NCBI GenBank assembly: GCA_904419315.1
Contig: CAJFQY010000015.1
Location: forward strand, 1 to 38,062
Direction: 5' to 3'
Source: Zongyangia gallinarum
GTDB lineage: Bacteria > Bacillota > Clostridia > Oscillospirales > Ruminococcaceae
DNA: 38,062 bases
Shown here: piece after piece, positions 17,377 to 25,900 of the stretch
Numbering within the stretch: the first letter of the stretch is position 1
Layout of the letters: the number at the start of each line of letters is the position of its first letter
Notes under the pieces: generated by a model
What the model was told of the DNA's origin: nothing
Databases searched by the model: none
Seen by the model: only the letters and a program-made list of their open reading frames with translations
Translations under genes and position numbers: made by a program

Positions 17377-17406
17377 ATAATAACATGGCAAGCATGAAAA
17401 AAACAA
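17377..17406 (-). promoter_or_regulatory. Sigma-A promoter of the alcohol dehydrogenase gene
   Basis: On the minus strand TTGTTT (17406-17401) and TATTAT (17382-17377) are 18 bases apart. The predicted start lies about 10 bases before the Rex-type dyad. Confidence 0.6.
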
Positions 17407-17631
17407 TGGGCAAACTCTCAAAATATAAAAGACAAAAAGAGTATATTTTATGCTAAATTGTACATGCTTTTTACAATTTTTATTTTTGTGATATCATTGA
17501 CATGAAATGTTCAATTTTATCATCACAATTTAGAAGATGCTGGGCCGATTGAAAACTATACCATGAAGAACAGGAAGTAATATAAGGGCATTTTGACGAA
17601 CGGCAGATCAGCACGGTAAAATACCCCAAAT
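17407..17631. other. AT-rich gap without a recognisable gene
   Basis: Between the dehydrogenase promoter and the terminator at 17632 I see no coding frame with a ribosome site. A perfect dyad AAATTGTA-N9-TACAATTT lies at 17455-17479. A plus-strand TTGACA (17497-17502) with TATCAT (17518-17523) has only a 15-base spacer, so a small RNA running to the terminator is possible but weakly supported. Confidence 0.4.
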
Positions 17632-17669
17632 AAAAAGGCGCCCCAGTCTTTTGACTGTAGCGCCTTTTT
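17632..17669. terminator. Bidirectional intrinsic terminator after the CD1247-like gene
   Basis: AAAAAGGCGC pairs with GCGCCTTTTT, and inside it CAGTC pairs with GACTG around TTTT. It closes the efp unit on the minus strand, 61 bases after its last stop. Confidence 0.88.
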
Positions 17670-17729
17670 GAATATATATTTCGCTGCTATTTTACCCTAG
17701 ATAAATCATAAGGCATTTTGTTTTTCTGC

Positions 17730-18161
17730 TTATTCGTGATCTTCACAGCCGCAGCCGCACTCGTCCTCTACATCATCGATATCAAATTCGAGATGCTCAC
17801 CGCAGCTGGGACACTCCATCTGGCCTGCATCCAGCATTTCTTCATCGATGCAGATGGTTTCACCACAGCTGGGGCAGGTGACTTCGTAGAGCTCTTCCTC
17901 ATCGAAATCATCGTCGTCCTCACAGCTGCAACCGTCCTCCCCGTAGTAATCCTCTTCCAGGGAGCCCAGATCCTCGTCGATAGCATCGACCTGTTCGCAA
18001 ACCTCAGCAAAACCATCCTCCATGTCGGAGATGGTCAAAGCCATATCATCCAGGACATCAATCATCGCTTTGATAATGCGTCCCTCTTTGGTCTCGTCAG
18101 AAATTCCAACGCCTTCGCAAAGGCCTTTCAAATAGGAAACTTTTTCAGTGATGGTCATCAT
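17730..18161 (-). CDS. CD1247-like acidic zinc-ribbon protein
   Basis: The 143-residue protein resembles the clostridial CD1247 family, of unknown function. Its N-terminal helical domain (about 1-70) reads TITEKVSYLKGLCEGVG with a later IIKAMIDVLDDMA. A strongly acidic linker follows, including SCEDDDDFDEEELYE, then a zinc ribbon of two CPSCGE knuckles and a Cys-rich tail ending CGCGCEDHE. The ATG at 18161 follows AGGAGG; an upstream extension has no site. The gene lies 71 bases after efp and shares its terminator, so it is probably cotranscribed. It has been called a transcription regulator in some annotations, but nothing in the sequence proves DNA binding. Confidence 0.75.
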   Translation of the reverse strand: MMTITEKVSYLKGLCEGVGISDETKEGRIIKAMIDVLDDMALTISDMEDGFAEVCEQVDAIDEDLGSLEEDYYGEDGCSCEDDDDFDEEELYEVTCPSCGETICIDEEMLDAGQMECPSCGEHLEFDIDDVEDECGCGCEDHE

Positions 18162-18232
18162 AACAAACCTCCTCGTCAACCGGAAACCAGTTCCATCCAC
18201 GTATTTTCTAGTCTTGCACACAAGGCGGATTC

Positions 18233-18790
18233 TTATGCGCGCTCCATGTACTCGCCGGTACGGGTATCTACACGGATCATATCGCCTTCATTGATGAACA
18301 AAGGAACTTTAATCTCAGCGCCTGTTTCAAGAACAGCGGGCTTGGTTGCATTGGTTGCAGTATCGCCCTTAAAGCCAGGATCAGTCTCGGTTACCTGCAG
18401 CTCCATAAAGAAGGGGGGCTCTACACCGAAAACATTTCCTTTGTAGGAAAGGACCTTTACATCGGTGTTTTCCTTGACAAATTTAAAGTTATCGCCCAGC
18501 TTTTCTTTGTTGATGGGGATGTTCTCATAGGTTTCATTATCCATGAAATAATAAAGATCTCCATCATTGTAAAGATACTGCATCTCTTTGCGCTCAACAA
18601 AAGCGGTGGGGAATTTTTCGGTGGGGCTGTAGGTCTTTTCCACAACGGCACCGGTAATTACGTTTCTGATCTTACAACGGACAAACGCTGCACCCTTGCC
18701 GGGTTTTACATGCTGAAACTCGATGATCTGGAATACATTTCCGTCCACGTCAAAGGTTACGCCGTTTCTAAACTCGCCAGCACTTATCAT
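18233..18790 (-). CDS. efp: Translation elongation factor P
   Basis: Binds ribosomes stalled on polyproline and promotes peptide bond formation. The 185-residue product is full length, with the KOW-like N-terminal domain and two OB folds (for example AAFVRCKIRNVITG and the C-terminal NEGDMIRVDTRTGEYMER). The tip loop HVKPGKGAAF holds Lys32, the position modified in Bacillus subtilis. A poxA/epmA-type modification gene is not in this window. The ATG follows TGGAGG. A promoter at 18917-18945 and a leader of about 120 bases with two hairpins precede it. The proline-specific peptidase gene lies upstream on the same strand. Confidence 0.96.
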   Translation of the reverse strand: MISAGEFRNGVTFDVDGNVFQIIEFQHVKPGKGAAFVRCKIRNVITGAVVEKTYSPTEKFPTAFVERKEMQYLYNDGDLYYFMDNETYENIPINKEKLGDNFKFVKENTDVKVLSYKGNVFGVEPPFFMELQVTETDPGFKGDTATNATKPAVLETGAEIKVPLFINEGDMIRVDTRTGEYMERA

Positions 18791-18916
18791 AAATTAACCT
18801 CCAAAAGTAAGTTGTCCGACCAGGGAATACTCCCATATTCCTATGCGACCCTGCTCATTTCAGCAGGCGCTGCAGTGCCAAGTTGAGGCCTGCCAGCCAT
18901 CTGTCGTATCATACTA

Positions 18917-18945
18917 AGTTTATATGATCTGCGTATATTTTTCAA
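18917..18945 (-). promoter_or_regulatory. Sigma-A promoter of efp
   Basis: On the minus strand TTGAAA (18945-18940) and TAAACT (18922-18917) are 17 bases apart. The leader that follows can form CCTGCT/AGCAGG and GGAATA/TATTCC hairpins. Confidence 0.6.
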
Positions 18946-18963
18946 GGGGTTTTTGCACTTTCT

Positions 18964-20031
18964 CTATAAAACAATGAGGTTTTTCGGGGACTTTGTCAAA
19001 TTTTCAATCCCATTTTCCCGGACGATCACCAAATCCTCGATTCTTACGCCAAACTTGCCCGCCAGATAGATCCCTGGTTCTACCGTCATCATAACGCCTG
19101 GCCCTAAAACTGTGTGGCAGCCAGGGCTGAGCCGGGGCTCCTCATGGATGAAAAGACCTACACTGTGTCCGAGGCCATGACCAAAACAGCCAGGATAATC
19201 CTGCTCAATGATGTCCCGGGCAATCTTGTCGATACTGGCGCACTCTTTTCCTGAGCTGATGGCAGAAAGTGCGGCAAGCTGAGCCTTTAGGACTGTATCA
19301 TAAACGACGCGTTGTTCCTCTGTTACATCCCCAACAGCGATGGTGCGGGTCATATCGCTGCGGTAACCGTCAATGACCCCGCCGAAATCCATGGTGATGA
19401 AATCGCCATGGGCCACAGCCTTTTCTGTAGGGACACCATGAGGCATGGAAGAATTCTTCCCGCTGACGACGATAAAATCAAAAGCGGTGCCTTCGCTGCC
19501 CATCCTGCGCATAAAAAATTCCAGCTCCAAAGCAATATCCCGCTCTGTACGGCCAGGTTTTATATAGTCCAAAATGTGGGAAAAACCGGCGTCGGTGATC
19601 CGTTGGGCCTCCCGGATGCAGCGAAGTTCTTCCTTATCCTTGCGCATCCGTAGGGCGGATAACAGCCCGCTGACACCGCTGTTTTTGACAAATTCCAACT
19701 GGGGAAAACACTTTTCATAGCTGGAAAACTCAGCCAAGGGGAGAAAAGCGTCCTCTACACCGATTCGCTGGATCCCATGGCGGAGAAAGATCTCCTGGAG
19801 TTGATCCCGCATCTTGTTCAGCAGGACCACCTGCATACCTTTAACCTTTTCCCTTGCCGCCTCAATATAGCGGAAATCGATAAGAAAATAACTTTTTTCC
19901 CGAGTGATCACCACGACACCGGCGCTGGAGGGCATACCGGTAAGATACCGGCGGTTTTCAGAAGAGGATATCAGTGCGGCATCGATGCCATCGGGAAGGC
20001 ATTTCATAGCCTGTTCTATATGATTGCTCAT
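18964..20031 (-). CDS. pepP: M24 aminopeptidase, Xaa-Pro type
   Basis: Metal-dependent cytoplasmic peptidase that removes an N-terminal residue before proline. The 355 residues comprise an N-terminal creatinase-like domain (about 1-125) and a pita-bread catalytic domain. The five metal ligands are visible: Asp in TMDFGG, Asp in YRSDMTRT, His in GHGLGHSVG, Glu in TVEPGIY and Glu in VRIEDL. The ATG at 20031 has AAGAAGG seven bases upstream and lies 15 bases after aroQ, so it belongs to the yqeG-aroQ operon. Linkage of a proline peptidase with efp is common in Firmicutes. Strict Xaa-Pro specificity is inferred from the family. Confidence 0.9.
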   Translation of the reverse strand: MSNHIEQAMKCLPDGIDAALISSSENRRYLTGMPSSAGVVVITREKSYFLIDFRYIEAAREKVKGMQVVLLNKMRDQLQEIFLRHGIQRIGVEDAFLPLAEFSSYEKCFPQLEFVKNSGVSGLLSALRMRKDKEELRCIREAQRITDAGFSHILDYIKPGRTERDIALELEFFMRRMGSEGTAFDFIVVSGKNSSMPHGVPTEKAVAHGDFITMDFGGVIDGYRSDMTRTIAVGDVTEEQRVVYDTVLKAQLAALSAISSGKECASIDKIARDIIEQDYPGCFGHGLGHSVGLFIHEEPRLSPGCHTVLGPGVMMTVEPGIYLAGKFGVRIEDLVIVRENGIENLTKSPKNLIVL

Positions 20032-20046
20032 GGTGCTGCCTTCTTT

Positions 20047-20481
20047 CTATATGCATAGATGGGATAGGGCGCGGATGGCCAAAATATAGCTGTAAGAGCC
20101 AAAGCCGGCAATCTGCCCGGTGCAGACAGGGGCGATGACCGATGTGTGACGGAATTCGTCCCTGGCATGGATGTTGGAGAGATGGACCTCGATGCACGGT
20201 TTCTTCACAGCGGCAATTGCGTCCCGGATGGCATAACTGTAGTGGGTATAGGCGCCAGCGTTGAGAATAATGCCGTCATAGTCCTCCATGGCCTCATGGA
20301 TTTTTTCAATGATGCCGCCTTCATAGTTGGATTGAAAAAACACGCAGGACAATCCCAAACTTGCCCCTTCCGCTTCAATGGCGGCGTTGATATCCGCAAG
20401 GGTTTCATGCCCATAAATTTCCGGCTCCCGCTTACCCAGCAGATCCAGGTTGGGGCCATGGACGACAAGAATTTTTTTCAT
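20047..20481 (-). CDS. aroQ: 3-dehydroquinate dehydratase, type II
   Basis: Dehydrates 3-dehydroquinate in the shikimate pathway for aromatic amino acids. The 144-residue length and sequence are those of the small dodecameric type II enzyme: HGPNLDLLGKREPEIYG with catalytic Tyr23, FFQSNYEGG, NAGAYTHYSYAIRDA and EVHLSNIHARDEFRHTS with the catalytic His. The ATG at 20481 follows AAGGAG. An in-frame ATG at 20505 overlaps the upstream stop codon and adds residues outside the family. The other shikimate genes are not in the window, so it is apparently detached from them here. Confidence 0.95.
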   Translation of the reverse strand: MKKILVVHGPNLDLLGKREPEIYGHETLADINAAIEAEGASLGLSCVFFQSNYEGGIIEKIHEAMEDYDGIILNAGAYTHYSYAIRDAIAAVKKPCIEVHLSNIHARDEFRHTSVIAPVCTGQIAGFGSYSYILAIRALSHLCI

Positions 20482-20501
20482 GGCTGTTCGCTCCTTTTCT
20501 G

Positions 20502-21374
20502 TCACTCTTTTTCATGGCGCTGTAATGCCGCCAGATAGATATCCTTCATAATTTTGGCATCCTCTGCCTGGGTACCGGCAGATTCACAGATGATGGTGGG
20601 GGAACATCCCTTCCTTGCCAGCAGTTCTGCCACTGGTTCAAAGTCAGGGCCGTAGACGGTGTCCGCAAAGGTGAGATGCGCTTTTTCTCCGCCTTTGTCC
20701 GTGTATTGGATTTTTGAAAAATGGGAGTGAAAATGGCGCATACGATCGTTGCCCAGTCTATTCTCAATGGCGTCGAAAATGGCCTCATAATCGGAGAATG
20801 CCCGCAGCCCTCCAAAGGTGCGGGCATTGAGATGCCCAAAATCGATGCAGGGGATGAGACGTTCATCCATAGAACACAGGGAAAGGACCTCATCCAGTGT
20901 ACCCAGCTGATTTACCTTTCCCATGGTTTCAGGACAGATATGGACTTCCGAAAGCCCGGCTGCGTCCAGCTCTGCAATCGCCTGCCGCAAGGTATCCATA
21001 GCAAGGGAAAGCGCTTCCTCCCGGCTGATTTTGCCGCAGGAGCCGGAGTGAACGACAATCCGATTCGCCCCCATAGCATGGGCGGCCTTTGCGCTTTGGA
21101 GGATATAGCGGATGGAGTTTTGGCGCTTTTCTTCTTCCACGCTGGATAGGGAAATATAGTAGGGGGCATGAAGGGAGAGAATCACGTTTTTCTCCTTGGC
21201 ACGCTCTCCTAGTTCGTTGGCTGATTTTTCAGAGATGCGCACGCCGTGGCCGCATTGATATTCATAGGCATCTAGGCCCATCTTCTCAATATATTCGGGT
21301 ACACTTTGAGAGGATGTATAGCCCATCTGGCGAAAGCTTTCACTATTGCCTGCCGGGCCGAAACGTGCGCTCAT
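20502..21374 (-). CDS. Endonuclease IV-like TIM-barrel protein
   Basis: The 290-residue protein belongs to the AP endonuclease family 2 (Nfo-like) superfamily. Likely metal ligands appear in the expected order: LHAPYY, VVHSG, CPETMGK, CIDFGHLNA, RHFHSHFSK and CESAG. This set is close to true endonuclease IV, which cuts DNA at abasic sites, but members of the superfamily also include sugar isomerases and the assignment is not exclusive. The start overlaps the yqeG end by 4 bases (translational coupling) and the stop lies 20 bases before aroQ. The ATG at 21374 has GGGGGAT upstream. Confidence 0.8.
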   Translation of the reverse strand: MSARFGPAGNSESFRQMGYTSSQSVPEYIEKMGLDAYEYQCGHGVRISEKSANELGERAKEKNVILSLHAPYYISLSSVEEEKRQNSIRYILQSAKAAHAMGANRIVVHSGSCGKISREEALSLAMDTLRQAIAELDAAGLSEVHICPETMGKVNQLGTLDEVLSLCSMDERLIPCIDFGHLNARTFGGLRAFSDYEAIFDAIENRLGNDRMRHFHSHFSKIQYTDKGGEKAHLTFADTVYGPDFEPVAELLARKGCSPTIICESAGTQAEDAKIMKDIYLAALQRHEKE

Positions 21375-21889
21375 AGGAGATCCCCCTTACTTTTGTGATG
21401 ACTGCGCCGGTAGCGGCGGAGAAACCCACGCTCCAGCTTGCGTTTAATTTTAAATCCTGTTTTGTCCTCCATTTCAAAGGGGGTGACCAGGATGCTGGTA
21501 ATGCCATAAAGATTTCCGCCCATGATATCGGTGAATAACTGGTCTCCCACAATGGCACAATGCCTCTTAGGAGTTTTCAGCATCGTCTGAGCCTCCCGCA
21601 TTCCTTTGGAAAGCGGCTTATATCCACCGCCTACACAGGGTATCCCCAACTTATCAGCAAAGGGCTGAACGCGCTCTCGGCTGTTATTGGAGACAATAAT
21701 CATTTCAATGCCCAGCTTCCTCATCTGGTGCACCCAAGGGATGATCCCTTCATAGGGCTCTGGATTGCCGTGAAGGCTTAAGGTGTTATCCACATCCAGC
21801 ATCAGGGCGCGGATCTGATGACGATGTAAAAAAGCAGCGTCAATTTCTGTGATTTTATCCAGCATAATAGCTGGCTTCAAAAGAGCCAT
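21371..21889 (-). CDS. yqeG: YqeG-family HAD phosphatase
   Basis: A 172-residue HAD-superfamily protein, subfamily IIIA, the same length as Bacillus YqeG. The nucleophile motif MLDVDNTL holds Asp32 and Asp34, IIVSNNS is motif II, and AIVGDQLFTDIMGG is the acidic motif IV. The C-terminus is very basic (KIKRKLERGFLRRYRRSHHK). Phosphatase action on a small phosphorylated metabolite or lipid is expected; the substrate is not known from sequence. The ATG at 21889 follows CGGAGTAG. It is the first gene of the operon, with a good promoter 35 bases upstream. Confidence 0.88.
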   Translation of the reverse strand: MALLKPAIMLDKITEIDAAFLHRHQIRALMLDVDNTLSLHGNPEPYEGIIPWVHQMRKLGIEMIIVSNNSRERVQPFADKLGIPCVGGGYKPLSKGMREAQTMLKTPKRHCAIVGDQLFTDIMGGNLYGITSILVTPFEMEDKTGFKIKRKLERGFLRRYRRSHHKSKGDLL

Positions 21890-21923
21890 ATTTCTACTCC
21901 GTTTCACTTGTTTTGCAACTCAA

Positions 21924-21952
21924 AGTATAATACGAAACGCCTTTGGTGTAAA
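21924..21952 (-). promoter_or_regulatory. Sigma-A promoter of the yqeG-aroQ-pepP operon
   Basis: On the minus strand TTTACA (21952-21947) and TATACT (21929-21924) are 17 bases apart, with a short leader to the yqeG start. Confidence 0.7.
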
Positions 21953-22113
21953 GGTTTGCCCTGCATCTGTGCACTGAGAAGTCTCCATTACATTTTTTCC
22001 TTTTTCACTGCTTTTCACCCAGAAAAACATAGATTTCCACCATTTGTATGGTATGAATTTTGCATAGCGGCAAATATTAACCTTACAAGAATGTCGGGGA
22101 AGGAGTTTCGTTT

Positions 22114-22539
22114 ATGAAAATTGCGGCAAGGATGCCGGCTGTCTTTTTAATCGGTTCCTGCACCTATTCCTGTATTGAGCTTGTCTGGCGAGGATTTACC
22201 CACTGGACCATGGGACTGACCGGCGGCACCTGTTTTTGCATCTTATATAATGTATATACCAGGTTTGAACGACTTTCTCTTTTCAGGAAATGCGCCATTG
22301 GCTCCGCAGTGATTACAGCGGCGGAATTTATTGTAGGGTGTATCGTCAATTTGCAGCTAAGATGGGATGTATGGGATTATTCGTCGCTTCCGTTTAATCT
22401 TTTAGGACAAATTTGTCCTTTGTATACGGGATTGTGGTTTTTGCTTTCGCTGCCCATTGTGGGGGCAACACATTACCTCAACCGAAGCTTGCTTTCGCCA
22501 AAGAAGCGAAAACGAATGTTATCGTGGACCCATCTGTAG
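22114..22539 (+). CDS. Small membrane protein, putative ABC-transporter type IV family
   Basis: The 141-residue protein has about four hydrophobic segments and resembles the family called putative ABC-transporter type IV (CmpB-like, PF06541). Conserved elements include YSCIELVWRGFTHWTMGLTGG near the N-terminus (quoted in part), the VGCIVN segment and WDYSSLPFNLLGQICP with WFLLSLP near the end. Despite the family name there is no ATPase partner here, and the function is unknown. The ATG at 22114 follows GGAAGGAG. It is a single-gene unit with a perfect terminator immediately after. Confidence 0.72.
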   Translation: MKIAARMPAVFLIGSCTYSCIELVWRGFTHWTMGLTGGTCFCILYNVYTRFERLSLFRKCAIGSAVITAAEFIVGCIVNLQLRWDVWDYSSLPFNLLGQICPLYTGLWFLLSLPIVGATHYLNRSLLSPKKRKRMLSWTHL

Positions 22540-22579
22540 GCATCTGGATTTTCAAATAGAAAATCCAGATGCCTTTTTT
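22539..22579 (+). terminator. Intrinsic terminator after the small membrane protein
   Basis: GGCATCTGGATTTTC (22539-22553) pairs perfectly with GAAAATCCAGATGCC (22559-22573) around AAATA, followed by six T's. The hairpin begins at the last base of the stop codon. Confidence 0.92.
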
Positions 22580-22746
22580 CGCAAATAAAAACTGTGCAAT
22601 TCACAAATATTCGCAATGTATCGCAAATTGTACGGATAAGTAGCCATAAATATGGGAATATATCGGTCATTTGTCGTTGTTTTAAATGAATCAACAGATG
22701 GGGATTTTACTAAATTAACAAAAAAAATAAACAACTTATAAAATAA

Positions 22747-22775
22747 TTGAACAAAAATATGGGAAATGTTATAAT
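22747..22775 (+). promoter_or_regulatory. Sigma-A promoter of the fructanase gene
   Basis: TTGAAC (22747-22752) and TATAAT (22770-22775) are 17 bases apart. Inverted half-sites TGGGAAAT (22760-22767) and ATTTCCCA (22797-22804) flank the predicted start and could be an operator. Confidence 0.75.
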
Positions 22776-22791
22776 TCTTTCATACATCCAA

Positions 22792-22850
22792 GGCGAATTT
22801 CCCACATAACCACAAGCAGGAGTTTGTGATGTGGAGCTATTTGATTCGCC
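22792..22850 (+). promoter_or_regulatory. Nested stem-loop in the fructanase leader
   Basis: GGCGAAT (22792-22798) pairs with ATTCGCC (22844-22850); inside, CCACAT (22802-22807) pairs with ATGTGG (22829-22834) and CACAA (22811-22815) with TTGTG (22824-22828). The loop shows GCAGGAGT, an SD-like sequence, and the stem buries an in-frame ATG at 22829. Confidence 0.5.
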
Positions 22851-22903
22851 TCGATGTTACAGTGGCGCAAAAGCGCAAGGAAGAGAAAGAAGGAGTGATC
22901 TAC

Positions 22904-25900
22904 ATGCAAATTACCTCTTGGAAACCGGCAAAAAGGTTCCGAAGGCGGCTGGTGGCTTTTATCCTAACAGCCGTTGTCGGGTTGTCCTCTGTGCTGCCGG
23001 GAATGGCTGCCTATGGGATCGACCCATCGGTCCAAGACAGCGCGGGACAGGCTCGCGGCGCGGGATTTGTCACCAACATGACGGGCTGGGAGGGCAAAAA
23101 CGGAAGCTGGGAATCCCAAACCGATGGATATCGCGGTAATAATACAGGGATTGGCGACGGTTTTGCCATGTCCAGTGTGAAGGTGGAGGCCGATGAGGCT
23201 TTTACCTATGAAGTGGACTTTATCATCAATGCCGGCAATGCCGGAGGCATTGTGTTTGGTGTAGCAGATCCCAGCAATCCCAGTGCTGACTGGTACTGCG
23301 CCAACATTGATAAAAGCGGAAATCGTGAGGGAAAAAAAGATTCCCGGATCTTCCATGTCAAAGGCGGTTTGGCCTTTGAAGCTGGAAGAGATTTGACCTC
23401 CGAAGAAATTGATACCTCTGAATACACGCTTAAGGTCACATATGATGGAGCAGGCAATTTTAGCTCTTGGCTCAATGGCAACCCTGTTTTGGAAAATGAA
23501 CCTATTGAATTCCAGGGCGGCTATTTTGGTTTGCTCACCTACCAAAGTGATGTGACCTTCACCAGTGCCACACTGACCAAGGGGAACGGTGACTCTGGGT
23601 TTATCACCAATCTCACCGGCCTTGAAGGGAAAAATGGCAGCTGGGAGCTCCAGGACAATGGCTACCGCGGCAGCAACACCGGCTTGGGAGACAGCTTTGC
23701 GGTCAGCGCCATGGAGGTAGAAGCGGATCGCGCTTTTACTTATGAGGCAAGCTTTACCATCAATGCAGGGGAAGCTGCTGGCATTATCTTCGGGGTGGAG
23801 AATCCAGACAACCCCAGCGCCAACTGGTATTGCGCCAATGTGGACAAAAGTGGAAACCGGGGCGTCAAGGATTCCCGGATTTTCCATGTCAATCATGGCC
23901 TTGTCTATGAGAAGGGCAGAAATTTGACCCAAGAAGAGCTGGACACCTCGGAATATACCATCAAGGTAAGTTATGACGGTGACGGCAATTTTAGCTCCTG
24001 GGTTAATGAGAACCTGGTTTTGGAAAACGAACCCATTGAGTTCCAGGGGGGCTATGTTGGCCTACTTACCTACGAGAGCGATGTGACCTTCCACAGCGCG
24101 ATGCTCACCACCGGGGAAGAGACGCTCAGTTTTCAGACCAACCTTTCCGGCTGGCAGGCGGCGAACGGCTCCTGGCAGAAGGTTACCAATGGATACCGGG
24201 GCAGCAACATGGAGATAGGCGACGCCTTTGCAACGGCGGATCTTTTCCTCCCCGCTGGCACAACCTTTACATACGAAGCGGATCTGACCATCAATGATGG
24301 TCCTGCTGCCGGTCTGGTATTTGGCATCGGCGACAGAAATTCCCCCCAGGACAAATGGTACTGCCTCAATGTCAACAAAGATGACAACAACACCCGGTTC
24401 TTCAGGATCAATGGTGTCGGCGAAGAAAAAGCAAGAACCTTGACAGAAGAAGAACAGGCTGCCAATCAGTTCCACTTGAAGGTAGAGCTTGCCGCTGACG
24501 GTACCCTCACCTGCACCACCAACGGCACCGAAGTTACCTCTCAAAAGCTGGATGGATTTGGCGGCGGTTATCTCGGATTATTGACATGGTATTCCGACGT
24601 TACCTATGATAATGTCAAAGTGACCTATCAGCTTCCGGAAGGCGAATATGTGGAGCCGGGCGGACTCATTGTCCCCGCAGGTTCCAGCGCTTCCGGCAAT
24701 GCCCAGGACGGCTATATCCTGGAGGGAGCGCGCATGGGAAACAACTTCGCCATTCTGGATAATCTGGTAGGATCCTTTACCTTTGAGGCGAACCTGCAAT
24801 TTTTGGAAAGCAACACAGCCGCAGGCCTGCTGTTCGGTGTTGCGGATAAAAACAATCTCGACAATCGGAGATGGTGCGCGCTGCATATCAATGACACCGC
24901 AGACACCGCCCGGGTCTTTTATGAGAATGATTACTTTAATCCTCCAGCAGGGGAAGCCTTTGACTATACGGTTTCTCTACCGGATACCGTCAAGCACCAG
25001 GAAATCATTCCGTTGAAGATTAGCGTCGATCAGAATAAGACGGTAAAAGTATATATTGGCAATATGTACTTCCCGGTCATTACCGAAACGTTTGCGGCTT
25101 ATAGCGGCGGATACCTCGGTTTTATGACCAGCAATACCTCAGCGAAGTTTACCAATGTGAAGATCTACTCCGGAGAACCGGAAGATCCGTTGGATAGCTA
25201 TGAACTGTCTGACCTGGAGTTGGGAGAGCTTCACGGAGATCATTGCTCCGGCAACGCCCAGGACGGATATATTGTTGAGAGCATAAATGGCAATAATATA
25301 GCTGTCTTTGATGGATATACCACCGCTATGGAATTTGAAGCGGATATGGAAATTTTGGAGGGTACCACCGCAGCGGGCCTGATGTTTGGGGTACAGGACA
25401 AAAACAATCCTGGCAGCAATTGGAGTGCTATCCACATTCAGCCGGACCGGGACAATACCCTCCGAGTATTCTGTGAATCCAATTGGAACCAGCCTGGCGG
25501 GCTGGATTCTGGGAGCATCAGCCTGCCCGAGGGCACTACCGATGCCAAGATGCATCTGAAAATTTCCATCAATCTGAATAATGTGCTGAAGGTCTATGTC
25601 AACGACATGGAGAATCCGGTTTATGAAACAGTTTTCGAAGGATATACCGGTGGCCATGTAGGGCTTATGACATCTGCAACCAAGGCAAAATTCACCAATG
25701 TTTCTCTCAAGGGGATAGAGTTCCCGCAGCTGTCTGGCTTGGAACTGATTGGGGCACCCCTTAACGAGGAATTTGATCCCACCAATTATGACTACACGGC
25801 GGACGCGGCAATGGACACCGAATCGGTGAAGGTCAAAGCAACACTGGAGAAGGGAAGCTTACAGATCAATGGCGTGCCTGTGGCCAGTGGGGAAGAGTCG

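Noticed and set aside
23062..25720. CRISPR or satellite repeats
   Set aside because: The repetition here is at protein-domain scale with diverged DNA, not short direct repeats with spacers.
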